This document shows positions 8,701 to 15,823 of a DNA stretch of 29,567 nucleotides, one piece after another. Made by a program: the position numbers and the translations under genes. The stretch spans positions 25,324 to 54,890 of the forward strand of contig DKAR01000026.1 of NCBI GenBank assembly GCA_002450895.1, given 5' to 3'. The number at the start of each line of letters is the position of its first letter. Within the stretch, counting starts at the first letter, position 1. The notes beneath the pieces are model-generated. The model did no database searches and had not been told where the DNA came from. It saw only the letters and a program-made list of their open reading frames with translations. This stretch comes from Proteobacteria bacterium UBA6921. Lineage in GTDB: Bacteria > Pseudomonadota > Gammaproteobacteria > SG8-11.

Positions 8701-9988
8701 CCCGTTCAAGTACGGCGATGCAGCAACCCTGCATGATCCGAACGTGTTCAAGCCGGCCAAACTGGTCGACACGAGCGCGCGTCCGGTGGATCACGCCGGT
8801 GTGCTGAGCACGCTGAGCTTCCTGTACCGCTATCCGAGCACCGCGACGAATCGCAATCGTGCGCGTTCACGCGTCACATTCGAGTACTTCCTCGATACCG
8901 ACGTGCAAGGGCTTGCCGATCGCGCGGCGCTGAACTTCGACAACGTGATCGGGACCTTCCCGACACTCGAAGATCCGCAGTGCACGGTGTGCCACAACGT
9001 GGTCGATCCGGTCGCGGGCCTGTTCAAGAACTACGGCAATAGCGGCGGGTTCCTGGGCAACGTCACCAACTGGTTCAACACGCGCAACCCGAAACAAATG
9101 CTCGATCCGGGTTACACGATGAGCTCGGCCGACATTCTGCCGTCGACGCAGAGCGCCTCCGCACTGCAGTTCCTCGGCCAACACATCGCCGCGGATAACC
9201 GCTTTGCGGTCGCCACGGTCAAGACGATGCTGCGCGGCATGATGGGCGACACGATCGTCGCGGATACGTTGTTCGTCGAACAGATGAAGCAGGCGCTGTT
9301 GGCAAGCAACTACAACCTGAAGTCGCTCATCAAGGCGATTGTCGCGAGCGACCGCTTTACGACGGTGAACCTCGGCAGCAGCGAGAATCCGGCGAATTAT
9401 CCGACGCTCGGTATGCCGGTTCTTTCCACGCCGGAGCAGCTGGATCGCAAGATTACCGCGATCACCGGCGGCTACCAGTGGAAGTCTCCGAGTCTGCGCA
9501 CGCTGCTCGACATCAATACCTACCTGATGTTGTACGGCGGCATCGATGGCATGGACGTCACCGAGCGCACGCGCGATGCGACGACCATCATGACGGCGAT
9601 CCAGGAACGAGTCGCGTATGCCTCGTCGTGCAATGCAGTGCCGGCAGACTTTGCCAAGGCGACGACGGCACGCGCACTGTTCCCCGGCGTGGCGATCACC
9701 GACCTGCCGGACAACGGCACGGGGACCACGCGCATCAAGCAGGGCATTCAGTACCTGTACAAGCGCGTACTCGGCGAAGAGCGCGCCCTGACCGACGCGG
9801 AAATCACACGTGCCTACGATCTGTTTGTCGCCGCGAAGGCCAAGGCCACGACGGCAAACATTCCGCAGGATTGCGCGGGAACGCTGGCAACGACGGATCC
9901 AATCCGAGTGGATACCAACGGGACGGTACGGTCATGGATGGCGGTACTCGCCTACCTGATGCTCGACTTCAAGTTTGTCTACGAGTAA
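5711..9988 (+). CDS. Outer-membrane lipoprotein: 6x FN3 + PKD + DUF1592/1588/1585-like diheme cytochrome body
   Basis: 1425 residues. I chose the start at 5711 because GGAGAGG lies 8 bases upstream and the protein then begins with a lipoprotein signal peptide with lipobox L-S-A-C20. The residue after Cys is Gly rather than Asp, which favours outer-membrane sorting. Residues about 48-620 are six FN3 repeats, and about 623-717 are a PKD domain (NRAPVANAG, LDGSGSSD). A heme motif CLGCH lies at 741-745. The body then resembles the planctomycete-type cytochrome families: a DUF1592-like part (SPLELVAYLV), a clear DUF1588-like part (HAGVLSTLSFLYR, then D-P-Q-CTVCH at 1091-1095, then VVDPVAGLFKNYGN) and a DUF1585-like part (SLIKAIVASDRF). 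About 170 residues of unassigned C-terminus follow. Such proteins are typically encoded beside a DUF1501 or DUF1552 partner, as here. The biochemical role of these families is not established. Confidence 0.85.
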   Translation: MQRSWRYLSLCSMVLVLSACGSESSSTSTSTTPPADPTPIQEVVKLVAPTDVTVQALSSNSIQLRWSENNNAYTGYEIEQSSNATTGFALAGTTVKGVTEYTHSGLTAGASYFYRVRVVKESGNGVVTSPYSSIVAIATPPDMSAIPAAASALTASSMSSTQINLAWSDNSNNETGFRVERAAAATGPFSSLVALGANATSYTNTNLTASTTYYYRVIAFNASGSAAPSNVASATTMAQTPTVTIPIAPSNATATSISTSQINVAWSDNSTDETGFLVERATVATGPFTQVASLSNNATTFSAMGLSASTTYYFRVRAFNSAGNSNYTNVANATTKALVTIPNAPSGAAASTVSATQINLSWTDNSTDETGFVVQRGTSASGPFTQIASLGANVVSYSNTGLTAATTYYYRVAATNSVGTSSFSNTASATTSDTAPAAPSNASAATISASQINITWTDNSSNETGFALERAASSAGPYTQIAALGANVTSYSNTGLTASTTYYYRVKANNSVGSSAYSNVTSATTSLVAPAAPSSAAATVASTSQINLTWVDNSNNETNFNVERATAAAGPFTQIAALGANVTSYSSTGLAASTTYYFRVRASNSAGSSAYSNTASATTATANRAPVANAGADATVNVGTSVTLDGSGSSDADQDALTYAWSLTVRPGGSMAALLNPTTVRPSFTPDVAGSYTAQLIVNDGKVNSAADTVVITANAVAVSCDSLKPEFQTITWAQVLKTSCLGCHQSVSNFRLVPETTAGFNDTNFANFKLTAAKTGGNNISLMLTKPANLDGDHGGGQVIMQGSTAYNTLQSMVNKTKSCVDTPTTTTGLVSGTSYYRLRKATLSLAGRLPTTAEETTVNNAGTNTSAVNTAINGVLDSVMNSTAFYTRLKEIYNDMLLTDYYTVSGRGFFLDTTGFPNRTYFDSTNLTNNGYSAADASTIRNNASFGLGRSPLELVAYLVANNRPITEIVTADYVMVNSYSATIFGATVAGDANFPFKYGDAATLHDPNVFKPAKLVDTSARPVDHAGVLSTLSFLYRYPSTATNRNRARSRVTFEYFLDTDVQGLADRAALNFDNVIGTFPTLEDPQCTVCHNVVDPVAGLFKNYGNSGGFLGNVTNWFNTRNPKQMLDPGYTMSSADILPSTQSASALQFLGQHIAADNRFAVATVKTMLRGMMGDTIVADTLFVEQMKQALLASNYNLKSLIKAIVASDRFTTVNLGSSENPANYPTLGMPVLSTPEQLDRKITAITGGYQWKSPSLRTLLDINTYLMLYGGIDGMDVTERTRDATTIMTAIQERVAYASSCNAVPADFAKATTARALFPGVAITDLPDNGTGTTRIKQGIQYLYKRVLGEERALTDAEITRAYDLFVAAKAKATTANIPQDCAGTLATTDPIRVDTNGTVRSWMAVLAYLMLDFKFVYE
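5850..7570 (+). repeat. Six tandem FN3-coding repeats (about 280 bp each)
   Basis: Six consecutive units carry the same pattern: A-P-x-x-A/P-S at the start, S-x-x-Q-I-N-L-x-W-x-D-N-S-x-x-E-T-x-F in the middle, G-P-F-x-Q-I-A-x-L, then S-x-T-T-Y-Y-x-R-V at the end. Units 2-6 are very alike at protein level and share DNA words such as cagatcaa and acgtactac. Unit 1 is the most divergent, with ENNNAYTGYEIEQ in the middle. The similarity of the later units points to recent expansion or homogenisation by recombination. Confidence 0.85.
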
Positions 9989-10047
9989 CGCGGGTTCACC
10001 CAACGTGAATGGACATACGCGCAACTGAACGATTGGAGATGATCAAC

Positions 10048-11439
10048 ATGAATCGCAGAGAGTTTCTGAAGTTGATGGGTGTAACGGGTACGGGAGCGGC
10101 ACTTTCGCTCCCCACCATGGAAATCTTCGCGCAAACCGGTCCGTATACCGGGCCGCTGTGGTTGCTGGTGAACTGTACCGGTGGATGGGATCCCACCAGT
10201 CTGTGGGATCCAAAGGGGTATACGACCTCAACGGATCCGGCGCGAGTCAACAACTATCCGAAGACGTCGATTGACCAGCCACGCAATGCATCCGGGCAAA
10301 CCGTCGGCAGTCCACTGCGTTACGCGCCGCCGCCGGATTCGTTTCTCGCCGACACGACGCTGTATCGCGCCAAGACGTTTTACGACAAGTACTACACGAA
10401 GATGCTGGTGTTCAACGGCGTCGATTCACGTACCAATTCACACACGGACGGACAGCGGCACAACTGGAGCGGGGAACTGGCGCGGACCGGGTTCCCGAAC
10501 ATTGGCGCGCTCATCGCGGGTGCCGCCGCGCAAGAGCGACCAATGTCGTATATCACGAATGGAGGTTATTCAACGACGGCAAACCTGACCAGCGCAAACC
10601 GGCTGAACTCGAGCGGGCTCAGTGCGCTGTATGAGGTGGCCTATCCCAACCGCAGCCAGACGGCCAGTCTGTCGACCAGCCGGTTGTACTTTCCGGACTC
10701 GAGCGCAACCGACACGCGTGGCTTGATCAAGACGGCGAACGCTGCGCGCACGCAGGCACTGCTGAATTCGCAAAATTTGTTAAGCGTTCGCGAAGCGATC
10801 GTGCAGCTGCAGGTGGCACAGGGTCGACCCAACCTGTTTGCGACAATGGCGCAGAATCTTGCGTCGAATGCGGCACTTTCATCCGCATCGTTCAACGGGC
10901 GCTCATCTGCGTATGCGCTGTACCAACAAGGGCATACCGCGCTGGCCGCGTATGAGTCAGGCGTTGCCGCGGCGGTGCAGATTTCAATGAGCGGTTTTGA
11001 CACACATTCGAATCACGATGCGCTGCACTACCCACGATTGATGGATACGTTGCAGGGGCTCGACGCGATTCTCACCGAAGCGCAATCACGCGGTCTTGCA
11101 GATCGGATTGTCGTAATGGTGGGTTCGGATTTCGGCCGCACACCGTTCTACAACAGCGGTAACGGAAAGGATCACTGGCCGATCACCAGCATGATGTTCA
11201 TGGGCAACTCCACACAGTTCATTCGCGGCAATCGCGTAATCGGTGCAACTACCGACACGTTCGCGGCGATGTGGATCAATCCCTCCACGTTGCAGCCGGT
11301 CGCTGCAAATACCGCCGGCGCAATTCGGCTGACACCGGGCGTTGTTCACGACGCGGTGCGGCGCCTGGCGGGAATCTCGGGAACAGCAGAAGCGATTCAG
11401 TTTTCGCTCAATCAACCCCAACTGAATCTGTTCGCGTAA
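10048..11439 (+). CDS. Tat-exported DUF1501 family protein
   Basis: 463 residues. I chose the ATG at 10048 because GGAG lies 9 bases before it and the protein then begins MNRREFLKLMGVTG, a twin-arginine signal, with likely cleavage near FAQ|TG. The family's hallmarks are present: GGWDP near the mature start, an N-S-H-T-D-G stretch (about 130), G-F-D318-T-H320 followed by a helix, and G-S-D361-F-G-R-T with N-G-K-D-H-W shortly after. DUF1501 proteins belong to the alkaline phosphatase/sulfatase-like fold. Their substrate is not established, and they are encoded beside DUF1549/DUF1592-type cytochromes or DUF1800 proteins. Here the gene follows the DUF1588-bearing lipoprotein by 59 bases, so co-expression is very likely. 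Tat export suggests that it folds, perhaps with metal, before leaving the cytoplasm. Confidence 0.9.
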   Translation: MNRREFLKLMGVTGTGAALSLPTMEIFAQTGPYTGPLWLLVNCTGGWDPTSLWDPKGYTTSTDPARVNNYPKTSIDQPRNASGQTVGSPLRYAPPPDSFLADTTLYRAKTFYDKYYTKMLVFNGVDSRTNSHTDGQRHNWSGELARTGFPNIGALIAGAAAQERPMSYITNGGYSTTANLTSANRLNSSGLSALYEVAYPNRSQTASLSTSRLYFPDSSATDTRGLIKTANAARTQALLNSQNLLSVREAIVQLQVAQGRPNLFATMAQNLASNAALSSASFNGRSSAYALYQQGHTALAAYESGVAAAVQISMSGFDTHSNHDALHYPRLMDTLQGLDAILTEAQSRGLADRIVVMVGSDFGRTPFYNSGNGKDHWPITSMMFMGNSTQFIRGNRVIGATTDTFAAMWINPSTLQPVAANTAGAIRLTPGVVHDAVRRLAGISGTAEAIQFSLNQPQLNLFA

Positions 11440-11558
11440 TTGACGTTGTGTTGTGCCCTCCGGAACAGGGACGTACTGGGGGATTTGTGCGGGTGCGCTT
11501 TGTCTCTGCGCCTCCGGGATCTCGATGAATGGATGTCTAACACGTACGAGGTACGACT

Positions 11559-13316
11559 ATGGAAAAAAGAAATGTTCGACTCAAGCGGGCGTTGCCGTTT
11601 CTGGCGGCAGGTGTCCTTGCAGTTACAAACGCGCCGGCGGTTTTTGCTCAGGGAAATGGCATCACCGGCTATTCCGGAATGAACGCAGGTAGTGATTGCA
11701 CATCCTGTCATGACACGGGTGCAACCGTTCCCACCATGATCATTACCGGCGCCACGTCCGTGGCTCCCGGAGCCACGACAAGCTACGTCGTTACATTGAC
11801 TGGCGGTCCTGCGGTGAATGCGGGTATCGACGTCGCCGCCAGCGGCGGAACGCTCGCGGTGGTTTCGCCGGGTACCATTTTGCAGAAAGGAGAAATAACG
11901 CATTCGTCGCCGAGCACATTCACGGCCAACGGCGTGTCTTACGCATTCAACTGGAAAGCGCCCACTACGGCTGGAACCTACACGATCTACGCCGCCGGGT
12001 TGTCGACGGATGGATCGGGGACTCGGGGCGATGGCATGGCCCTCAAGAATATGAAGGTTACTGTCAGCGCACCGGCATTGCCGCCGGTGGCGAGCTTCAC
12101 GATTGCGCCTTCGCCGGCCACGGTGGCCACGATGGTCAACTTTGATGCAAGCGCGTCGAAAGCGACCACCAATGGAACCGCCACGATCAATGCCTACGAC
12201 TGGAACTACGGCGATAACAGCGCGGGGTCGGGCGTGATGAGTACGCATTCGTACGCAGCGGCCGGCACCTACAACGTCGTGCTCAAGATCACCGACAGCA
12301 CCGGTGCGACTGCCACGGTCACGAAAGCGTTGCAGGTGAATGCGCCAACACCGCCGCCACCCGCCATTCCGACGGCATCATTCACCATTTCGCCTTCACC
12401 GGCGACGGTGGGAACCGCGGTGACGTTCAATGGCGGTGGCTCAACAACGCCGAACACGTCCATCTCATCCTACGAGTGGAATTACGGCGATAACACCGGG
12501 CTCGGCATGGGCGTCTCGTCGATGCATACATATGCTGCAGCTGGGACTTACACAGTCACGTTGAAGGTGACCGACAACACGGGCGCCACCAACAGTGCGA
12601 TGAAATCGCTGACGGTGAATGCTGTGACAACACCGCCTCCTCCGCCGCCGACCACCGCCACCGGTCAGCAGCTGTACGACCAGTATTGCGCGTCTTGCCA
12701 CGGTCCGAATGGATTAGGTGTGAAAGATGGTTCCGGCGGACCCATAGTTCACTCTTCGGCCAGGAAGATCTCTCGTGCCATTGCCAAGGTGCCCGACATG
12801 AATTCGTTGAGCACGCTGACCAGCGAGCAGATTCAGCTGATAGCCGACTTCCTGAGGATCAAAACGACCCAACCTCCGCAGGTGGTCATCACCGGGCAGG
12901 ATCTCTACATGCAGTACTGCGCGGCATGCCACGGACCTGACGGTAAAGGGATTGCCGGTGTGGCTGGCGGCAATATCGTCGGTGAAAGCGTCGGTGACAT
13001 CGTTGATGCCATAAGCGCTGTTCCCGAGATGCAATCGCTGATGGGCAAACTGCAGATCACCCAGATTCGCAGCATCGCGAACTTCCTTGAAGTGATGGGT
13101 GATGAAACCGACGAGGAAGATGCCGGTGAATACGGTGATCTGATTCCGCCTGGCGAGAATTACACCTATGGCGGACGTCTGAAGGCAGAATCGTTTAGCC
13201 GAACACGCGTATCAACGTCCGCGGACGAAGGTTCCAGCTCCGGTGGTGGTTCGTTCGACCTCGCGTTGTTGAGCCTGGCCGCGTTCGCCGCGGCACGCCG
13301 TCGCCGCAAGAAGTAA
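11559..13316 (+). CDS. Secreted multi-CxxCH protein: choice-of-anchor V-like + 2 PKD + 2 cytochrome c domains + GlyGly-CTERM-like tail
   Basis: 585 residues. GAGG lies about 8 bases before the ATG. A Sec signal peptide (1 to about 31, VFAQG) is followed by GITGYSG and C47-T-S-C-H, then an Ig-like domain with GGPAVNAGIDVA and GEITHSSP. That pattern recalls the MXAN_6652/choice-of-anchor V families. Two PKD domains follow (DWNYGDN, then EWNYGDN, each with YAAAGTY near its end). Two short cytochrome c domains come next (C377-A-S-C-H and C454-A-A-C-H), each followed by a Met in the D/E-M-x-S-L position that could be the distal heme ligand. The C-terminus is an acidic linker, SSSGGG, a hydrophobic segment and ARRRRKK, which is GlyGly-CTERM-like. 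It is the last gene of the unit, 119 bases after the DUF1501 gene and 24 bases before a strong terminator. It probably moves electrons at the cell surface. Confidence 0.88.
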   Translation: MEKRNVRLKRALPFLAAGVLAVTNAPAVFAQGNGITGYSGMNAGSDCTSCHDTGATVPTMIITGATSVAPGATTSYVVTLTGGPAVNAGIDVAASGGTLAVVSPGTILQKGEITHSSPSTFTANGVSYAFNWKAPTTAGTYTIYAAGLSTDGSGTRGDGMALKNMKVTVSAPALPPVASFTIAPSPATVATMVNFDASASKATTNGTATINAYDWNYGDNSAGSGVMSTHSYAAAGTYNVVLKITDSTGATATVTKALQVNAPTPPPPAIPTASFTISPSPATVGTAVTFNGGGSTTPNTSISSYEWNYGDNTGLGMGVSSMHTYAAAGTYTVTLKVTDNTGATNSAMKSLTVNAVTTPPPPPPTTATGQQLYDQYCASCHGPNGLGVKDGSGGPIVHSSARKISRAIAKVPDMNSLSTLTSEQIQLIADFLRIKTTQPPQVVITGQDLYMQYCAACHGPDGKGIAGVAGGNIVGESVGDIVDAISAVPEMQSLMGKLQITQIRSIANFLEVMGDETDEEDAGEYGDLIPPGENYTYGGRLKAESFSRTRVSTSADEGSSSGGGSFDLALLSLAAFAAARRRRKK

Positions 13317-13340
13317 TTTCACTTCGCAACAGCACAGGAG

Positions 13341-13373
13341 AGGCCGGGAGCAATCCCGGCCTTTATTTTTTTC
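13341..13373 (+). terminator. Strong Rho-independent terminator of the cytochrome/DUF1501 unit
   Basis: A perfect 9-bp stem, AGGCCGGGA / TCCCGGCCT, with a GCAA loop, followed by TTTATTTTTTT. It starts 24 bases after the stop of the GlyGly-CTERM cytochrome and closes the three-gene unit. Confidence 0.93.
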
Positions 13374-13383
13374 GAAGGATCGT

Positions 13384-13488
13384 TCAATTCACTTCGTAAT
13401 CCACCACGCGCTTCGCGGTAGGTGAATTCGAAAAAAAGACCAGAATGGAGGTGTCGGCGGCAGGGGTGGAGTTGAACACAACTTCGGT
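13384..13488 (-). pseudogene. Decayed remnant of a Dabb (A/B barrel) gene
   Basis: The minus-strand frame ending at 13384 reads T-E-V-V-F-N-S-T-P-A-A-D-T-S-I-L-V-F-F-S, then A-K-R-V-V-D-Y-E-V-N-stop. The intact Dabb gene at 14876-15184 has I-E-V-G-L-N-F-N-P-A-D-D-A-S-D-V-V-L-Y-S, then about 28 further residues, then E-R-R-V-V-D-Y-E-V. The order of conserved residues is the same (9 identities in 22 by my alignment, then RVVDYEV identical). The 3' ends are also nearly identical in DNA (cacttcgtaatc-T/C-accacgcgc). The remnant therefore looks like a paralogue that lost its N-terminal half and an internal block. The frame continues upstream to 13653 without any Dabb-like sequence. Confidence 0.6.
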
Positions 13489-13506
13489 CCGGTCGCGAAT
13501 GATCGC

Positions 13507-13526
13507 GGGCTCGGCTTGCCGAGCCC
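13507..13526. repeat. Perfect 8-bp hairpin GGGCTCGG / CCGAGCCC
   Basis: A GC-rich inverted repeat with a CTTG loop lies just upstream of the Dabb remnant in the minus sense. The plus-strand tail (ATCGGTTTATATTC) is only weakly T-rich, so a terminator is possible but not convincing. It may be a leftover of whatever rearranged this gap. Confidence 0.4.
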
Positions 13527-13698
13527 ATCGGTTTATATTCGTGATCGCCGGAGGGCCTTGGGCGCGAGTCTGGACCGGAAGTGTTATTTTAAAGTAATTT
13601 CTCCGACGCAAGATTGTCGCCATTGATGGATTTGATGTGCGAAGTCGGGGCAACAGTAGATTGCTCGAGTTTAGAGCGTCATATTGTGTGGGGCGTTG

Positions 13699-14781
13699 AT
13701 GGCAACTTGGACCAAGTATCGAGTTACTGCGATAGCGGCGGCGCTTGCAGTTGTACTTCTTGTGGCAGCTGTCGCATTTGTTGGCCAGTCTTTCGAAATA
13801 GAAGATCGTTCGCCTTTAACGCCGCAGTTGGAGTTTCTGATAGCGGGTCACTATCAGGACGCCGAGGATTTCTTCGGTGGCGTCCAGCGTCGCTATGAAG
13901 TCGGCGAAGCGACAGAAGATGAGCTGTACCGTAGCCTGCAATTATTTCGGACTACACGTGCGTCGCTTGTGCAACATTTGTCGAAGTGGGTGGAGTCCTA
14001 TCCGACTTCCTATTCGGCCCGCATAATTCGAAGTTTCTACTATCGACACATTGCCGAACAAAAGCGAGGCGAAGATTTTCGTTCGGAAACGCCTTGGTAC
14101 AAACTCTATCTATTGGACAAATATCTTGATCTGGCGGAAGACGACGCCCGTGAGTCGCTCCACTTGTCGCCGAAGCCCTATCTAAGTTTTCTGAATCTCC
14201 TAAACATTGGAATGCATCGCGGTACCGATGAGGAGAACCGTAAAATCTTGGATGAGGCACTTGCAGTGGAACCGGGTGGGTTCTTGGTGCGACGGCGGTA
14301 TATGCTGACGTTGCGGCCGCGATGGGGCGGCTCGTTCGCGAGTATGCGCGCTTATCTAGATGAGTCGAAGGTACAAAATATTGCGGAGCCGCACCTGCGT
14401 GTGTTGGAAGCCGAGTACATTGGGGAAAAAGCACACGTCGACGAAATGGGACATCGCTATGAAGCAGCGTTACAGGGGTACCGCCAAGCCGCTGCACTCG
14501 TTCCGACCAATCTGGTTCCGAAAATTCCTGGCGAAAATTTCTGGGTTCGGGATCAGTACTTGTTGGGGGTTGTACGGTGTGCGAATTCAATCAAGCGCCT
14601 CAGTGATGTGAGAGCAGAACTCGATGAGTTGGCAGCGCGCAATACGTCGGAGAGCTACGTTTACAGCTACCGGGGTTACCTATATGAAACGGAAGGCAAG
14701 ACGGGCCTTGCCTACGCAGAATACGTGCGCGCCGCGGACCTGAACGACGCGTGGGCTAAGAGCAAAATCGGACGTCAATAG
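13699..14781 (+). CDS. DUF4034-like, membrane-anchored helical-repeat protein
   Basis: 360 residues from the ATG at 13699, preceded by GGGG 6 bases upstream; the TTG 15 bases earlier is less likely. Residues about 8-28 form an N-terminal membrane anchor or uncleaved signal (ALAVVLLVAAVAFVG). The rest is alpha-helical with TPR/Sel1-like pairing: LEFLIAGHYQDAEDFF, YRSLQLFRTTRASL, ARIIRSFYYRHIA, and near the end YSYRGYLYETEGKTGLAYAEYVRAADL. The segment around residues 190-215 (RRRYMLTLRPRWGGSFASMRAYLDE) matches what I know of DUF4034 proteins, whose function is not established. It probably sits in the periplasm as a scaffold. It is separated from the cytochrome unit by a terminator and has no operon partner. 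Confidence 0.75.
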   Translation: MATWTKYRVTAIAAALAVVLLVAAVAFVGQSFEIEDRSPLTPQLEFLIAGHYQDAEDFFGGVQRRYEVGEATEDELYRSLQLFRTTRASLVQHLSKWVESYPTSYSARIIRSFYYRHIAEQKRGEDFRSETPWYKLYLLDKYLDLAEDDARESLHLSPKPYLSFLNLLNIGMHRGTDEENRKILDEALAVEPGGFLVRRRYMLTLRPRWGGSFASMRAYLDESKVQNIAEPHLRVLEAEYIGEKAHVDEMGHRYEAALQGYRQAAALVPTNLVPKIPGENFWVRDQYLLGVVRCANSIKRLSDVRAELDELAARNTSESYVYSYRGYLYETEGKTGLAYAEYVRAADLNDAWAKSKIGRQ

Positions 14782-14875
14782 GTTAAGTAGCGCGGACACG
14801 ACTAAGGCCCGAGCTCAATTGTCGCGCGCTGATCAATTCAAAAAAACAGCAAATGTGACTGATGGGCGCCGCCTG

Positions 14876-15184
14876 TCACGACGACACTTCGTAATCTACC
14901 ACGCGCCGTTCCAGCCGCACTTCCTTGGCAAATGGAACCAGGGCCAGATGATCGGGATGATTCAGGTAACCGTCGAGTGCCGCGCGATCAGTAAACTCGG
15001 AATAGAGCACGACGTCTGACGCATCATCGGCCGGATTGAAATTCAGTCCCACTTCAATTGTAACGAGTCCCGGAACCTTTCCACGCAGCGCTTCAAGCCG
15101 GGCCTTGAGTTGAATTGCGTTTGTCCGCTTGTCGTTGCCGGCTGCGTGATCCTTCAGTTTCCAAGCCACAATGTGCTTGATCAT
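14876..15184 (-). CDS. Dabb family (stress-responsive A/B barrel) protein
   Basis: 102 residues, cytoplasmic, full length for a single Dabb domain. It starts M-I-K-H-I-V-A-W-K-L-K, the typical first strand with the family's conserved His and W/F-K, and has LKARLEALRGKVPGL then IEVGLNFN for helix and strand 2. It ends with the D-V-V-L-Y-S-E-F-T-D-xx-A-L-D-x-Y-xx-H-P-xH signature and a short last strand (RRVVDYEV). Dabb proteins form dimeric ferredoxin-like barrels. Some are stress-induced and some act as small cyclases or decarboxylases, so the specific role here cannot be told. A degraded copy of this gene lies 1.4 kb to the left on the same strand. Confidence 0.9.
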   Translation of the reverse strand: MIKHIVAWKLKDHAAGNDKRTNAIQLKARLEALRGKVPGLVTIEVGLNFNPADDASDVVLYSEFTDRAALDGYLNHPDHLALVPFAKEVRLERRVVDYEVSS

Positions 15185-15823
15185 CTAAAACGCTCCTGAT
15201 TGTGAATCGAACCGCACTGGGCGCGATTTTGATATATGGACGGAAAACCAGATATAGGCGCCTCCTTTGATGCCTCCTGGCAATGCTTGGCATCAAGTCG
15301 CAGGGGCGGCGGGGCGCTGGCAAACGGCATTCTAATATAGAGAGTCGGGCTGCCATGCGGCCGACGCTCGTTGCTATTTTGATCTGTGAATAACGATTTG
15401 AAGCGAACGCCATTGTGGAAAAGTCCGGTTCCGCGTTGCGCGGCATGCCTGTTTTCCGGCGCCTGTTTTTAAGCCAATGTGAACGAGCCAAGTTGGTTCC
15501 AGCGACCGGGCGAATTATTGATCTCCCTGCTGTAATTATGTTAAATTTCACCGGCCTGACGATGTCGTCGGGTCGAATCTACGGAGTGAGTCGAGGGGTG
15601 GTTTCCCAGGGGTTTTGGGAGGCCATGAATGGAAGCCAAAAGGGGTGAGTTTGGGGTTGTTGTTCTTCTGATTGTTGGCAGACAGTTCTTCTGGGCCGTC
15701 CGACAGCGGCGCCTGAAAGGGACTTCTAAGTGACTTCACGTGGGGGATAGATCCCTGCCTGATTTCCTCCGGTTATCAGTTCGAACCACCGCAACATCTC
15801 CCACGACGTCATAAGTGGTAGAT
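15185..15823. other. Long intergenic region before the triheme cytochrome operon
   Basis: 639 bases with no convincing gene. Open frames on both strands (15093-15551 -, 15415-15648 +, 15548-15739 -) lack ribosome-binding sites and known motifs. An 8-bp inverted repeat, TTGATGCC / GGCATCAA, spans 15267-15296. TTGATC and TTAAAT boxes 17 bases apart (about 15518-15546) are a weak promoter candidate that would give a leader of roughly 270 bases. The segment 15590-15760 has strong G-over-C and purine skew on the plus strand, unlike the flanking genes, which may reflect a structured leader or a relic insertion. Confidence 0.45.

Noticed and set aside
11412..12248. 278-codon open frame on the minus strand
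   Set aside because: It is opposite the multi-CxxCH protein and its leader and is strongly Arg/His-rich.
15548..15739. 63-codon minus-strand frame with a Pro-rich C-terminus
   Set aside because: It has a GTG start without a ribosome-binding site and no family I know. It is kept only as part of the unexplained spacer.
15770..15800. TTCGAACC word resembling a tRNA T-loop
   Set aside because: No matching acceptor, D-arm or anticodon arm could be folded around it.
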